Positions 53,027 to 62,295 of a DNA stretch of 64,000 bases are shown in pieces (within the stretch, counting starts at the first letter, position 1; the number at the start of each line of letters is the position of its first letter). This stretch comes from Pseudoalteromonas ruthenica (GTDB lineage: Bacteria; Pseudomonadota; Gammaproteobacteria; Enterobacterales; Alteromonadaceae), in assembly GCF_008808095.1 (NCBI RefSeq), contig NZ_CP023397.1, forward strand, positions 1 through 64,000, written 5' to 3'. A program made the position numbers and the translations under genes. The notes under the pieces are model-generated. The model ran no database searches and was not told the origin of the DNA. It saw only the letters and a list, made by a program, of their open reading frames with translations.

Positions 53027-55018
53027 TTAGAAACTCCAGGCTAGCGACGCCCAGTAGCGACGTCCGTCTTCGATGTAGCCATATTCATCTTCACGAATTT
53101 CCTTATCAAAGAGGTTGTACACCCCAAAACCTAAACGTACAGAATCCATGACTTGGTAGTTGGCGCCTAAATCAGCAGTAGTGTAAGACGGCGCAATGAG
53201 GCTCGACTGTGAAGGGCCGGTTGTCGGTTGGCTTTCCTCACCGCGATAATGCACGCGCAACCAAGTGCCTAAGGCATCACTGGCTTGCCAGTTGAGCGAC
53301 GCTTGTGCCAGGTGCTCCGGTAATTGATTCAACGGACTGCCGGCGTATTCACCGGTTTTTTGTTCCGAGTCGGTGTAGGTGTAGTTAAGCGCCATCTTTA
53401 CCGCGCTGGCGAGCTGATAGTCTAGTGAGACTTCTACCCCTTGAGTGGTCGCCTCATCAACATTGGTATAGGTTGTTGGCAGTGAGCCAAACTCATTGGG
53501 CCCGTCGGTGCACTTTGTTAACGGGCAAGCTACGCGAGAGATTTTATCGTCAAACTCGTTATAAAAAACCGTGGTCGATGCACTTAAGCCTTGCTCGGTA
53601 TCGAGGTAAATCCCCATTTCATAGTTGAGCGAAGTTTCAGGGCTTAAATCAGGGTTACCATAGATGTTGCCGCCCCGGCTAACCTGGCCCCAAGCAGCGG
53701 TTGTTTGTCGTAGGTTCGGTGCTCTGAAACCACTGGAAATACCGCCTTTAACGGTCAGGGTGTCATTGGCGTTATACACCGCATACAACCTTGGGCTGGT
53801 ATGGCCACCGAATTGTTGGTCTTTGTCGTAGCGCAGCCCAGCAGTCAAGGCCAGCTTCTCGGTGGCTTGGAACTCATCTTCTGCAAATACCGAGTACATA
53901 TCGTTATCAATTTGCGTGAGCTCACTAATACGGTTGCTGGTGTTATCTTCTAAATCTTCACGTTGGTAGGCCACGCCGGCACTCATTTTGTTGCGCTCAT
54001 TAATAGGCAAGGTCCACAAACTTTGCACATCAATGTTTTCAACAATCATATCCCGTGACTTGTTGTCGTACTTATCGTATTGCGCATAGCTAAATGACTG
54101 GCCAAAATCCCAATAACCGGTGTGTGAGAGTGAAATGGTTTGATTATCGTACTCGGTTACGGTGGACTCTGGGCAGCCACGACGGCCGCAATTTTCCCCT
54201 GGTGCTAGTGGTTCTACGGTTTTGCCCAAGGTGGCATCCAGAGTTTGCGATGCACTGGCAATGTCGAGTAAAAAACTGTGGGCATCACTGGGTGTGAACG
54301 ATAACTTAGCTTGGTAATTCTCCGCTTCTTTACCGCGAAAGCCGCTGTAAATATCGTCTTCATCGCGGTTGCTGAATTGGCCATACACTTGCAGCCCGAG
54401 CTTTTCAGGGATCAGTGCGCCAGCGGCAAAGAAGTTGGCTTGGTGAATATCACCCGATTCACTGCTTTCTTGCATGGTGGTATCCAAGCGCAGTTCACCG
54501 TACCATTGCTTGGGGGTTTTGCGAGTAATAATGTTGATCACCCCACCGATGGCATCGGAGCCATACAGAGATGACATGGGCCCGCGCACCACTTCGATAC
54601 GCTCTATGGCGGCCAGTGGTGGTGTCCAGGCGCCTTCAACCCCTGGGCCATCGCTATTCGGGCGAGTTTCCCTTGAGCTTTGGCGTTTGCCATCAACAAG
54701 AATCAGGGTGTATTGGCTGCCCATACCCCGGAGGCTGATGTCTTCACGGTCGCCGCCACCGGTGACAACCACCCCAGGGACGTCGGTCATCGCATCGGTT
54801 AAGTCGCGGTAAAAGCGTTGCGAGAGCTCCTCGCGATCGATTACGCTTATAGAGGCGGGGGCATTTTTAATAAGCTGCTCGTAACCCGAGGCGGTTACCA
54901 CGATTTTTTCCATGTCGTTATCAGGTGCTTGGTTAGCATGAATGCTGGTGCTTAAGGTAGCGAGCGCAGCGGTGATAGCGAGGGATAACGGGGCGATACG
55001 ACGTTGCACCGTGAACAT
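53027..55018 (-). CDS. TonB-dependent siderophore receptor
   Basis: Outer-membrane receptor of 663 residues with a signal peptide, a TonB box-like MEKIVVTASG, the plug domain (ISLRGMGSQYTLILVDGKRQ) and a 22-strand barrel ending in the aromatic F (WASLAWSF). The sequence resembles FepA/IrgA-type ferric-siderophore receptors. The start has GGAGG at eight bases. It is upstream of PepSY and DUF4198 in one operon and divergent from a LysR gene, with a Fur-box candidate between. Confidence 0.93.
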   Translation of the reverse strand: MFTVQRRIAPLSLAITAALATLSTSIHANQAPDNDMEKIVVTASGYEQLIKNAPASISVIDREELSQRFYRDLTDAMTDVPGVVVTGGGDREDISLRGMGSQYTLILVDGKRQSSRETRPNSDGPGVEGAWTPPLAAIERIEVVRGPMSSLYGSDAIGGVINIITRKTPKQWYGELRLDTTMQESSESGDIHQANFFAAGALIPEKLGLQVYGQFSNRDEDDIYSGFRGKEAENYQAKLSFTPSDAHSFLLDIASASQTLDATLGKTVEPLAPGENCGRRGCPESTVTEYDNQTISLSHTGYWDFGQSFSYAQYDKYDNKSRDMIVENIDVQSLWTLPINERNKMSAGVAYQREDLEDNTSNRISELTQIDNDMYSVFAEDEFQATEKLALTAGLRYDKDQQFGGHTSPRLYAVYNANDTLTVKGGISSGFRAPNLRQTTAAWGQVSRGGNIYGNPDLSPETSLNYEMGIYLDTEQGLSASTTVFYNEFDDKISRVACPLTKCTDGPNEFGSLPTTYTNVDEATTQGVEVSLDYQLASAVKMALNYTYTDSEQKTGEYAGSPLNQLPEHLAQASLNWQASDALGTWLRVHYRGEESQPTTGPSQSSLIAPSYTTADLGANYQVMDSVRLGFGVYNLFDKEIREDEYGYIEDGRRYWASLAWSF

Positions 55019-55044
55019 TGGGGAACCTCCGTGGTATAATTAAG

Positions 55045-55063
55045 GTAAATGATATTAATTCTT
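55045..55063. promoter_or_regulatory. Candidate Fur box
   Basis: GTAAATGATATTAATTCTT matches about 13 of 19 positions of the Fur consensus, between the TonB receptor and the divergent LysR gene. Iron regulation of the receptor would be expected. Confidence 0.45.
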
Positions 55064-55138
55064 ATTTGATGGTATGCTGTTGCACCTCTGCGAGCAACGC
55101 GCTTTTTCTTAAAGGTTGTTTAAGGAATTCTTAAAAGT

Positions 55139-56065
55139 ATGAACACCAAGCTAACGCGCGCCCTCAAGGTGTTTGCGAAAACGGTGGAAACCGGCAGTAT
55201 GAGCCAGGCGGCTCAGCAATTACATATGACCGCTTCAGCGGTCAGTCAACAAATCACTAAACTTGAACAAGACATTGGCCTGAGTTTATTTAACCGTAAT
55301 ACGCGCAAGCTCACTCTGACTGAGGCCGGTGAGATTTACTACGCCTCGTCGGTAAAGCTACTCGCTACGGCAGAGCAGGCGCAGAGGCAACTCGAACAGC
55401 TTCAGCATACCCCTTCGGGGCAGTTGAAAATTGTCGCCCCAATTGGCTTTGGTGGTGGCTTGTTAAGTCAGCCTATAAAGCAGTTGACCGAGCAGTTTCC
55501 GAAAATTGAAATTCAGCTTACCTTGACCGATGAGCCCTTTGATATTATTGCTGGCGGGGTTGATTTAGCCATTTGTATTGGCCCTTTAACGGACTCGGGG
55601 TTAATAGCCAGGCACTTGGCCGATTGGCAGTTGATCCCTTGCGTTAGCCGTACTCACCCATTGGCTGAACTTAACCCTCAAGACCCGGATGCGCTCGCGG
55701 CGCAAACCTTTATTGGCCACACCGGGGCACAGCGCATAGGTCAAAAGCTGACCCATCAGCACAGTGGTGACACCTTTACACTGGGCCAACCTCGATTATT
55801 AGTGAACAATATGCAGGCCGCCATTCAGCTCACTTTAGATGGCATTGGTTACGGGTTATTACCGGAGCCTGAGGTGCGACATCTGCTCGCTTGTGGTCGA
55901 TTACAGCGCATATGCCCCCAATGGCAGCTGCCTCATTACAGTGTCTATGCGGTGACCCCGCATCGTGACACTGTTGCGGCTAAAACGCGCGCCGCGATTG
56001 ATAGTCTGCGTGCTTGGTTTGAGCAGGTTTCCACAAACCCTGAGTTGTTTGTAGGGGAGCCTTAG
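55139..56065 (+). CDS. LysR-family regulator
   Basis: The 308-residue protein has the N-terminal helix-turn-helix (TGSMSQAAQQLHMTASAVSQQITKLEQDIGLSLFNR) and a C-terminal substrate-binding domain. It is divergent from the TonB receptor, possibly controlling it, but no LysR motif is obvious in the gap. AGGAA precedes the ATG. Confidence 0.9.
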   Translation: MNTKLTRALKVFAKTVETGSMSQAAQQLHMTASAVSQQITKLEQDIGLSLFNRNTRKLTLTEAGEIYYASSVKLLATAEQAQRQLEQLQHTPSGQLKIVAPIGFGGGLLSQPIKQLTEQFPKIEIQLTLTDEPFDIIAGGVDLAICIGPLTDSGLIARHLADWQLIPCVSRTHPLAELNPQDPDALAAQTFIGHTGAQRIGQKLTHQHSGDTFTLGQPRLLVNNMQAAIQLTLDGIGYGLLPEPEVRHLLACGRLQRICPQWQLPHYSVYAVTPHRDTVAAKTRAAIDSLRAWFEQVSTNPELFVGEP

Positions 56066-56113
56066 TCGCGAGCTTGCTGCGCTAAATAACCGCACCTATT
56101 AGGGCTGCTCGCT

Positions 56114-56365
56114 TTACGCTGCTGAGCTTCGTACGCGGCGCATAAGCACGAAGGCAAGTGGCAATATGAATAACGAGCCAATCATCCCCAAAATCATATG
56201 CAACTGGTTGGGTCTATCAAGTGTAGCGAGCGCGCTCATGTCGCTACGATGGACCAAAAATGCCACAACGATAGCCGCGAAGAGCACGGGTTTGATAATG
56301 TTGTAACCGGCCAGCTTGATAAGCCCATAGGCAAAAGGCAGTGTCAGTAACAGGTTGAGAGCAAA
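56114..56365 (-). pseudogene. Remnant of a membrane protein gene
   Basis: An open minus-strand frame of 83 codons without a start codon, bounded upstream by an in-frame TGA. The translation is hydrophobic (ALNLLLTLPFAYGLIKLAG, KPVLFAAIVVAFLVHR, HMILGMIGSLFILPLAFVLMRR), like three membrane helices. It looks like the 3' remnant of a lost gene. Family unknown. Confidence 0.35.
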
Positions 56366-56702
56366 TCATGGCATTGTTATTTTTATTGTATGCTTTTTAA
56401 CCGGGTAAGAATCTTGAGCAATAACAACACGCTTGGCAATTGTGTGGCTATGTAGTGATGTTCACAGTTTAGTTGCGTGCTGGGTCAAAACGTATCTTAA
56501 AGCAGAAACGAATAGGTTTAGACCATTATCATACAAGCAGTTGCTAGCGAGAAGGAGACGGCATTTTAGCGCGTTTTTGGATAAAAATGAGTGAGGACGA
56601 ATGCGTGCTTTGTGCCAGAAGAAGACGCTGATAACGCTAAGCGGAACGGTGTAAGAGTCCCAGCGACCAAAGGGAACGACAATAGCGCATTATTATATCT
56701 TT
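56366..56702. other. Gene-free stretch at the left edge of the accessory region
   Basis: About 340 bases with no ORF of merit and no repeat I could identify. It may contain the left boundary of the accessory segment, but no attachment site is visible. Confidence 0.4.
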
Positions 56703-57050
56703 TTACCACGGCCCAATAAAACGATCTAGATTAGCAAGTAACAAAACAGGCAAAATGCTTGTCGTAAAACTTACAAAAAATAGCCGTGCATTAGTGAGCC
56801 AATTTAACTTTTTAAGCCAGTAAACACAAAGAGCCGACAAACCAACACAAGGTATAAAACCACCCATAATTGAATAGAAAGCAAGTACCATTGCTACAGA
56901 TTCGATACTGCTTGTAAGAGATGATGGGTACTCACCAAACGGGCCAATATAGCCAACAAGAGGTACAGGAAGACGATAGTAAAAAGCAGAGATAACTCCC
57001 CACACAAACAACCCGCAATAGAAACAAAATATTCCTTTAAAATAACTCAT
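56703..57050 (-). CDS. Hypothetical membrane protein
   Basis: The 115-residue protein starts MSYFKGIFCFYCGLFVWGVISAFYY and has about three membrane helices; no family recognised. It is in the AT-rich accessory region, on the same strand as the defence genes, so it could be a passenger. Confidence 0.55.
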   Translation of the reverse strand: MSYFKGIFCFYCGLFVWGVISAFYYRLPVPLVGYIGPFGEYPSSLTSSIESVAMVLAFYSIMGGFIPCVGLSALCVYWLKKLNWLTNARLFFVSFTTSILPVLLLANLDRFIGPW

Positions 57051-57124
57051 GATGTTTCCTGAGATATAACACGCTAAAGTTGGCGACGAAGGAGCATAAG
57101 CCTGCTATTTTGTGTCCTTAATAA

Positions 57125-57541
57125 TTAGTTTGTTATATTTTCTTGAGATTGTATAAATTTTCGCGCATCACCCCATCTTGCTTGACTGGTAAAACTACAA
57201 CAAGAAAGTCTCTGTTTTGGCGCACCTTGATCACAGACCAAGTAAACTTTCCCGACAACCAAGCTCATATCAAAAGATGCGCCAGTGATCGGAGCAACTA
57301 AAGTGTTTAATTTTTGTGTTTCTCCCTGATAAAAAGTCATCGGCTTTCCTAATTTCCCAACAACCTGTTCAAATTCTAAGTCAGTTTCTTCTTTGTAGAA
57401 AGCACTTTTAAGCCTAGCGGTATAAATACTTGGACAATTTTTTATATATTCTTCGACGGTATTCTCCAAACAAGAGCATGAATAGACGGGAAGAGAGAAT
57501 GCAGCGGTAAGAATGAAAAGAAATAGGCTAAATTTACTCAC
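57125..57541 (-). CDS. Secreted cysteine-rich protein, TIMP/netrin-like
   Basis: The 138-residue protein starts at a GTG with GGAGG just upstream and has a signal peptide (SKFSLFLFILTAAFSLPVYS) directly followed by CSCLENTVEEYIKNCPSIYTARLKSAFY. The CSC at the mature N terminus with later paired cysteines resembles bacterial tissue-inhibitor-of-metalloprotease-like (NTR fold) proteins. Function unknown. It is downstream of the defence genes on the same strand. Confidence 0.55.
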   Translation of the reverse strand: MSKFSLFLFILTAAFSLPVYSCSCLENTVEEYIKNCPSIYTARLKSAFYKEETDLEFEQVVGKLGKPMTFYQGETQKLNTLVAPITGASFDMSLVVGKVYLVCDQGAPKQRLSCCSFTSQARWGDARKFIQSQENITN

Positions 57542-57575
57542 GGTTCCTCCGAAAATATAACGCCGCATTTTGCAA

Positions 57576-60515
57576 TTAGCTCAAACTCAGCTCTTTGCAT
57601 ATTCTATTGAAGCTGAGCATTGGAACTCTGGCATCCTGTTCTAAATGCAATCTAACAGCCACGCTATTATTTCTTAAGAAACGTAGCAACCGATTTTTAC
57701 GAAGCTGTACGTTGTTGGCCTCCAAGTACCGTTGAATTCCCCATATTGCCAACCTATCTGTTGCTCCTCGTTCGAACAGATCTAGCTGTTGCAGTGTGCC
57801 CAATCCGTACTGAAGAAGTGAAGACCAATTAAGTGCAAGTTCTGAGATATTTTCACCGTGTGAGTTAATGGCCAATTGAATAACTTTAGACATCAATTCT
57901 TGAAGCTTATAGCCAATAGAACTACAAACCACTTCTAGTGCATCATCAAATTCAATCCCTAAATCTGTCGAAATCTCAACATATGTACAACCACTCAGCC
58001 AAAGTCGAATGACCTGCAGAAGCAAACCATCTTCAATATCCTCTAAATCGAGAAGGGGATACTCTTTTACCTCTAAGACGACTTCTTCTAACCAATGCTC
58101 GTCTAAAACATCTTCCAGTTCTGTCCACAAGTCCAACTCAACGACTTCTAAACCTTCGAGGTAATTGAAATACCTCGGAGATGAGCCACTGGATTTGAGT
58201 GCTGGCCAACGTGCTGCATCAATACTTTCTTGGATATGCTGTGATCTGAGTCGAAATACTTCTTCTATCCTTGCTCTCAATTCATCAGTATCGCAGTAAC
58301 GAAACGCTAAAGTAGACTCAAGTATATCCCCCAAATGATCCTCAAAATCATTTAACTCTATATCTCCAGGAACCAAATCAATTAGAGCCATATCAATCCG
58401 ATCAAGAATGCTTAGGAACTCAGGATTTTGACGTTCAAACAAATCGTTACTTAACTGAATATTGAGCTCTCTAATGCTCTGATCGATATTTCTAATAAGA
58501 TTAAAAAGTGCGCCTTTTGCAGGCTCCATTCGCTCATCTCTAAAAACAGACTCTGCAATATTTTGCTCATCCGAATTTACAAAAATCACCCTGCCTCTTG
58601 CTTCTTTTCCAGCTCGGCCTACACGCCCTACGATATTCTTTATATTTCGAAGCTTAATGGGCTCCATGATTCGACCGTTAAATCTTCTGATCGTATGCAT
58701 GACTAATGTGCGGATAGGTAAATTGACTCCTTCAGCAAGAGTGGTGGTGCAGATTAGAATGTTAAATAAATTGCCCTGAATCCCTTCTTCCATCTCCCTT
58801 CTAATTTCTTGAGGAAGGTCGCCGTGATGAAACCCAATCCCATGTGATAGCAAAGCCCTCAATTTGTGAGTCGTTCCAAATTGGAATCCAATATAATCTC
58901 TTAGTTGCTCCAATGCTTCAGACTGTTGAAAATCGTCATTGCAAGAGAATGCATCGTTCTCGAACAGCCTTAGCATTGCATTTGTTAACCCACTAACGCC
59001 ATTAGGCCCCTTCTGAGTTGTAAATATCGCAACAGCACCGTGTTTTCTAGATTTTAGCGCACTTATGCTTGCCAGCATCGCTGGAGAACCACGTTGGGGT
59101 AGTAAGTTTCTATTTCCTGTATTTCGATTAATAAATCTAAAATCATCTTTAACGATGAAATTTCTAAGAAAGTAACTTTTCGGCTGCTCATAAATTGTAT
59201 TGAACGAAAGCTGCCAATAATCCTTTTGTTGTCTTCTTAGAATAGCGTAATCAATCTCAACTGGCTTATATTCAGAAACCGATAAAGCCTCTTCACTCCC
59301 TCCAAGCCAAGCATGTATTTCATCGATATTGGGTAGAATTGCAGAAATAAATACGATTTTTCTTCTAATATCCTCATTAGACTTTAACCTTGTAAGCAAA
59401 ACTTCATATTGAAACCCTCGACTTCTATCGTCGATAAGGTGGCCTTCATCGCAAATGACGGTTGTAAACTCTGCAAGCAACTCAGAATTCATTTGGCTAA
59501 TAGCCACTAGTTTTTCGGGGGTCACGATCAAGACATCCGTAGTCTCTATATTCTGACCTTCGCTTCTAGTGGGTATATTGCCTCCATATGCAGCTAATAC
59601 ATTGATGTCAGCTAACTGGAGACGTGCCGTAATCCCTGCCTTGATTTCTGCGGCTAATGCCCTAAACGGTACTATGAAGAGAACTTTTTTTTGCCTGACT
59701 CTTACTTCGTTAAAAATCACAATCTCGCATAAAGATGTTTTTCCTGAGGAAGTAGGCATCTGAAGGCTATATACTTCGTCTTGGTTACTTAGAATTCCAT
59801 TTTGAAGTGCAATCTTCTGAGAAGGAAAAAGCTCCCAAATTGAAAACGCTCCTTCATTAAAAAGAAACGGCTCCCAAACCTCAGGTAAGAACTCATGAGC
59901 GAAATTTGAAAGATTTGTTCCAACGCTATATTCACAATACCTTTCAAGGCACTTAAGCAGTAGTTTTGATGCTATATATAGTCTTGGATCTTCTTCTAAT
60001 CCCAAGGCCATTGAATCTCTAATACTGTCGTTTAACTCATCCCATATTTTTCCTGTTGGCAATCGAGCAACATCAGAAAATAACTCTTCATAGCTATTAG
60101 AAGATGAAATAGACCTTAGTAAAAATGTGTAAAGGAATTTTTCTTCATCTAACAACGAATCTGAATTAGATACATCCTTTAGGATTAAGGTTGCTGTAGC
60201 TGGATAATCAGAGATATAGAAACACGCAGCCGCATAGATCAAGTTAAGTGTGGGCTCTACCCCTTTAATGTAGCGAGCAGCTGCACTCTTCGAATAGATA
60301 AGCAAGGTCTTCGCCAGCTCACGCAAATCGGATTTTAAAGCATTAGCATCCTCTTTCCTTAAGCTCTCGAAGATCGCAGAAAAGGCACTGATATATAAAT
60401 CGTCAGTTCTGTTTCTAACTACATAACCTACCCAATCCTCTTCAGGTATATTGAATTCAGCTGCGCTTTCCCAAGATTCAAGCTGCGCTATCATATTCCC
60501 GAGAGCATTATTCAT
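57576..60515 (-). CDS. hamB: Hachiman defence helicase HamB
   Basis: Superfamily 2 DEAD/DEAH helicase of about 979 residues, the motor of Hachiman anti-phage defence. Walker A MPTSSGKTS is at about 253-261, DEGH at about 356-359, motif III SAILPN, and motif VI NIVGRVGRAGKEARGRV. The N-terminal 220 residues and the long C-terminal part are helical. ATG 60515 follows GAGGTG and overlaps the hamA stop by eight bases. HamB holds HamA in check and senses disrupted DNA in known systems. The gene is AT-richer than its neighbours, consistent with horizontal transfer. Confidence 0.85.
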   Translation of the reverse strand: MNNALGNMIAQLESWESAAEFNIPEEDWVGYVVRNRTDDLYISAFSAIFESLRKEDANALKSDLRELAKTLLIYSKSAAARYIKGVEPTLNLIYAAACFYISDYPATATLILKDVSNSDSLLDEEKFLYTFLLRSISSSNSYEELFSDVARLPTGKIWDELNDSIRDSMALGLEEDPRLYIASKLLLKCLERYCEYSVGTNLSNFAHEFLPEVWEPFLFNEGAFSIWELFPSQKIALQNGILSNQDEVYSLQMPTSSGKTSLCEIVIFNEVRVRQKKVLFIVPFRALAAEIKAGITARLQLADINVLAAYGGNIPTRSEGQNIETTDVLIVTPEKLVAISQMNSELLAEFTTVICDEGHLIDDRSRGFQYEVLLTRLKSNEDIRRKIVFISAILPNIDEIHAWLGGSEEALSVSEYKPVEIDYAILRRQQKDYWQLSFNTIYEQPKSYFLRNFIVKDDFRFINRNTGNRNLLPQRGSPAMLASISALKSRKHGAVAIFTTQKGPNGVSGLTNAMLRLFENDAFSCNDDFQQSEALEQLRDYIGFQFGTTHKLRALLSHGIGFHHGDLPQEIRREMEEGIQGNLFNILICTTTLAEGVNLPIRTLVMHTIRRFNGRIMEPIKLRNIKNIVGRVGRAGKEARGRVIFVNSDEQNIAESVFRDERMEPAKGALFNLIRNIDQSIRELNIQLSNDLFERQNPEFLSILDRIDMALIDLVPGDIELNDFEDHLGDILESTLAFRYCDTDELRARIEEVFRLRSQHIQESIDAARWPALKSSGSSPRYFNYLEGLEVVELDLWTELEDVLDEHWLEEVVLEVKEYPLLDLEDIEDGLLLQVIRLWLSGCTYVEISTDLGIEFDDALEVVCSSIGYKLQELMSKVIQLAINSHGENISELALNWSSLLQYGLGTLQQLDLFERGATDRLAIWGIQRYLEANNVQLRKNRLLRFLRNNSVAVRLHLEQDARVPMLSFNRICKELSLS

Positions 60516-61302
60516 TAGGCACCTCATCTATAGCGCGCTGAAAGCACCTTTGATAAACATCCTTGAGTCCAGGAACTCCAAGAACTACGACCTCAAACGC
60601 TTCACTTTGTTCTGGCAAATCTAGTTCTCTTTGCAGCTCCCCATCTAGTAAGTTCCTGTCAATGATGGCAAATGATCGATAATATTTCTGAAATGTTGTA
60701 GAGACTGCTTCATCAGAAAACCTTGTGTATAACGCAATGGCTTCAGCGGTGTCTTCGGCTACTGCTCGCTCTTTTAGCCAAGTAAGTGTTCTCGACAACC
60801 GTCCAGTGCTATCGGATATGTATCCTTCAATCGATTTTTCTATTGGTAAAGTACTATTGCTTGGCGTGGCCATTGCTTTCGCTTCGGCGCATAAGACGAA
60901 GTCGTTTTCAGAAGGGACACCTTCGTTTTCTCGAAACAGTAGTATGATGTCCGAATGAGGCGCAGCTTTATTCCGATCTTGCTTTAGTTGCCATTTCATT
61001 ACTTCAATAAGCTGCTCTTGCCGCTCATTAGACAAATAGAATAAAGATAAAATTTCACCAAAATCACCTGACATTACAGCGCCTGGATCAGGGAACTTGC
61101 TGCCGATTATTGCTGAAGCAATTTGCCCGCTACGTTCTATTTGGTTAGGTAGTCTTTCGCGTCGAAAATAACACCAAGGCAGATTTTCAACCAGAAAGTC
61201 CTCTAGAATTGCCTCATTACCCTCACTCAGAACATGAGTCCTTACTTCAATAGCACCTTCGGGCTTTTGATAGTCTTCAAATAAGTCGGTGACATCAACC
61301 AT
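60508..61302 (-). CDS. hamA: Hachiman defence nuclease HamA (DUF1837)
   Basis: The 264-residue effector nuclease of Hachiman. The PD-(D/E)XK core is visible: GDFGE at 79-83, Asp118 in HSDIILLF, and Glu140-Ala-Lys142 in CAEAKAM. The ExK placement agrees with the catalytic pair reported for HamA. It is upstream of and translationally coupled to hamB. When released, HamA degrades DNA indiscriminately and kills the cell. Recognition rests on the pair and the active-site motif; a profile search was not possible. Confidence 0.8.
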   Translation of the reverse strand: MVDVTDLFEDYQKPEGAIEVRTHVLSEGNEAILEDFLVENLPWCYFRRERLPNQIERSGQIASAIIGSKFPDPGAVMSGDFGEILSLFYLSNERQEQLIEVMKWQLKQDRNKAAPHSDIILLFRENEGVPSENDFVLCAEAKAMATPSNSTLPIEKSIEGYISDSTGRLSRTLTWLKERAVAEDTAEAIALYTRFSDEAVSTTFQKYYRSFAIIDRNLLDGELQRELDLPEQSEAFEVVVLGVPGLKDVYQRCFQRAIDEVPNE

Positions 61303-61449
61303 GAACTTTTGGATTCCAATTTATTATTTTTTCTATTTGTATCATCGAGCAATTTTCACTACTTTGAGACTCATTAAATTCCGAAGAATGACTATGATTA
61401 TTAGCACTGTTCCCTTGTGATTCCCTAAGAGGCACTTGTTATACGTAAT

Positions 61450-61722
61450 TTATTGATTTATATAATCTCGAATTCCGTGACTATAACCTAATGCAAATGC
61501 TTGATGAACACTTCTATGCCTTCCATCGGCACCTGCTTGTGAGTCACCTAAAGCATCAATATCTAATCTGATCGATTCTTGTAATGCAAAACCCTGATCG
61601 TAACCAGAGTTATATGCGCATTGGCAGCACTTGTGGCGGCCATGCTCATGCATTTGATGCCTAGATAAGTTAGTTAATTGGGTTTCATCAAGAGTTCTTG
61701 AGTGTGGGTTTGTACATGGCAT
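61450..61722 (-). CDS. Small Cys/His-rich hypothetical protein
   Basis: The 90-residue protein begins MPCTNPHSRTLDETQLTNLSRHQMHEHGRHKCCQCAYNSGYDQG. CC-x-C and several histidines suggest metal binding; no family named. AAGGAG precedes ATG 61722, so the extension to 61737 (TTG) is rejected. It lies 147 bases upstream of hamA on the same strand and is flanked on both sides by similar GTTATACG/CGTATAAC sequences. It may be a separate mobile cassette or part of the defence locus. Confidence 0.6.
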   Translation of the reverse strand: MPCTNPHSRTLDETQLTNLSRHQMHEHGRHKCCQCAYNSGYDQGFALQESIRLDIDALGDSQAGADGRHRSVHQAFALGYSHGIRDYINQ

Positions 61723-61786
61723 AAAGTTCTCCTTCAATTTATATATGCACAGGTATTTGATTTACGTATAACAGCTTATTAGTGAG

Positions 61787-61815
61787 ACCTTGCAAGGTAT
61801 GCTACCTTGTAAGGT
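61787..61815. promoter_or_regulatory. Tandem palindromes, probable operator
   Basis: ACCTTGCAAGGT (61787-61798) and ACCTTGTAAGGT (61804-61815), 17 bases apart, directly upstream of an interrupted ORF. The spacing and symmetry suit binding of a dimeric repressor, as at toxin-antitoxin promoters. Confidence 0.55.
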
Positions 61816-61827
61816 AGGAGATTACTT

Positions 61828-62127
61828 ATGTATAGACAAACTAATAAGGCTTCAAAAAATTATCGTAAATCATACACTAATCGAAAATTTGCTATAGAAC
61901 AAGAAAGCTTTGTATAGCCACAAAACATTCCTGAACTAAGAAGAATAATCGAAATCACCGATTACGATAGTGGTGAACCCATTACTCATAAACTTGAACT
62001 GTATAAAACTGATCGGATCGATTGTTATAAAGTTTTAGTCGACGGAAAGCTTTGGAAAAAGCGTATTGGTTGGAGCAACATCTTGGCAGGAATTAGAAAA
62101 GCCCTTCCTAGATTAGCTAGAGAGTGA
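61828..62127 (+). pseudogene. Short conserved ORF interrupted by a TAG stop
   Basis: A 100-codon frame starting ATG (GGAG upstream) with an in-frame TAG at codon 30 (61915-61917). The part after the stop reads NIPELRRIIEITDYDSG...DRIDCYKVLVDGKLWKKRIGW, like a small conserved gammaproteobacterial protein of unknown function. No ATG lies after the stop, so it is probably inactive, unless the TAG is suppressed or the first 29 codons are a separate peptide. Confidence 0.5.
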
Positions 62128-62295
62128 CAGTCCGTTTTGCTCTAAGCCTCCCTTAGAGCATTTACGTTAACTCTTTTTGGGGCAGAAACGAGTTAGGTGT
62201 GAAGGTTCGCTTTTGGCGTATATGCGGCTATCGGATTTAGTACAATTTGACCAAACCTGACAGATAACGTTAAAACTTATCCAATCGTTCAGTGC

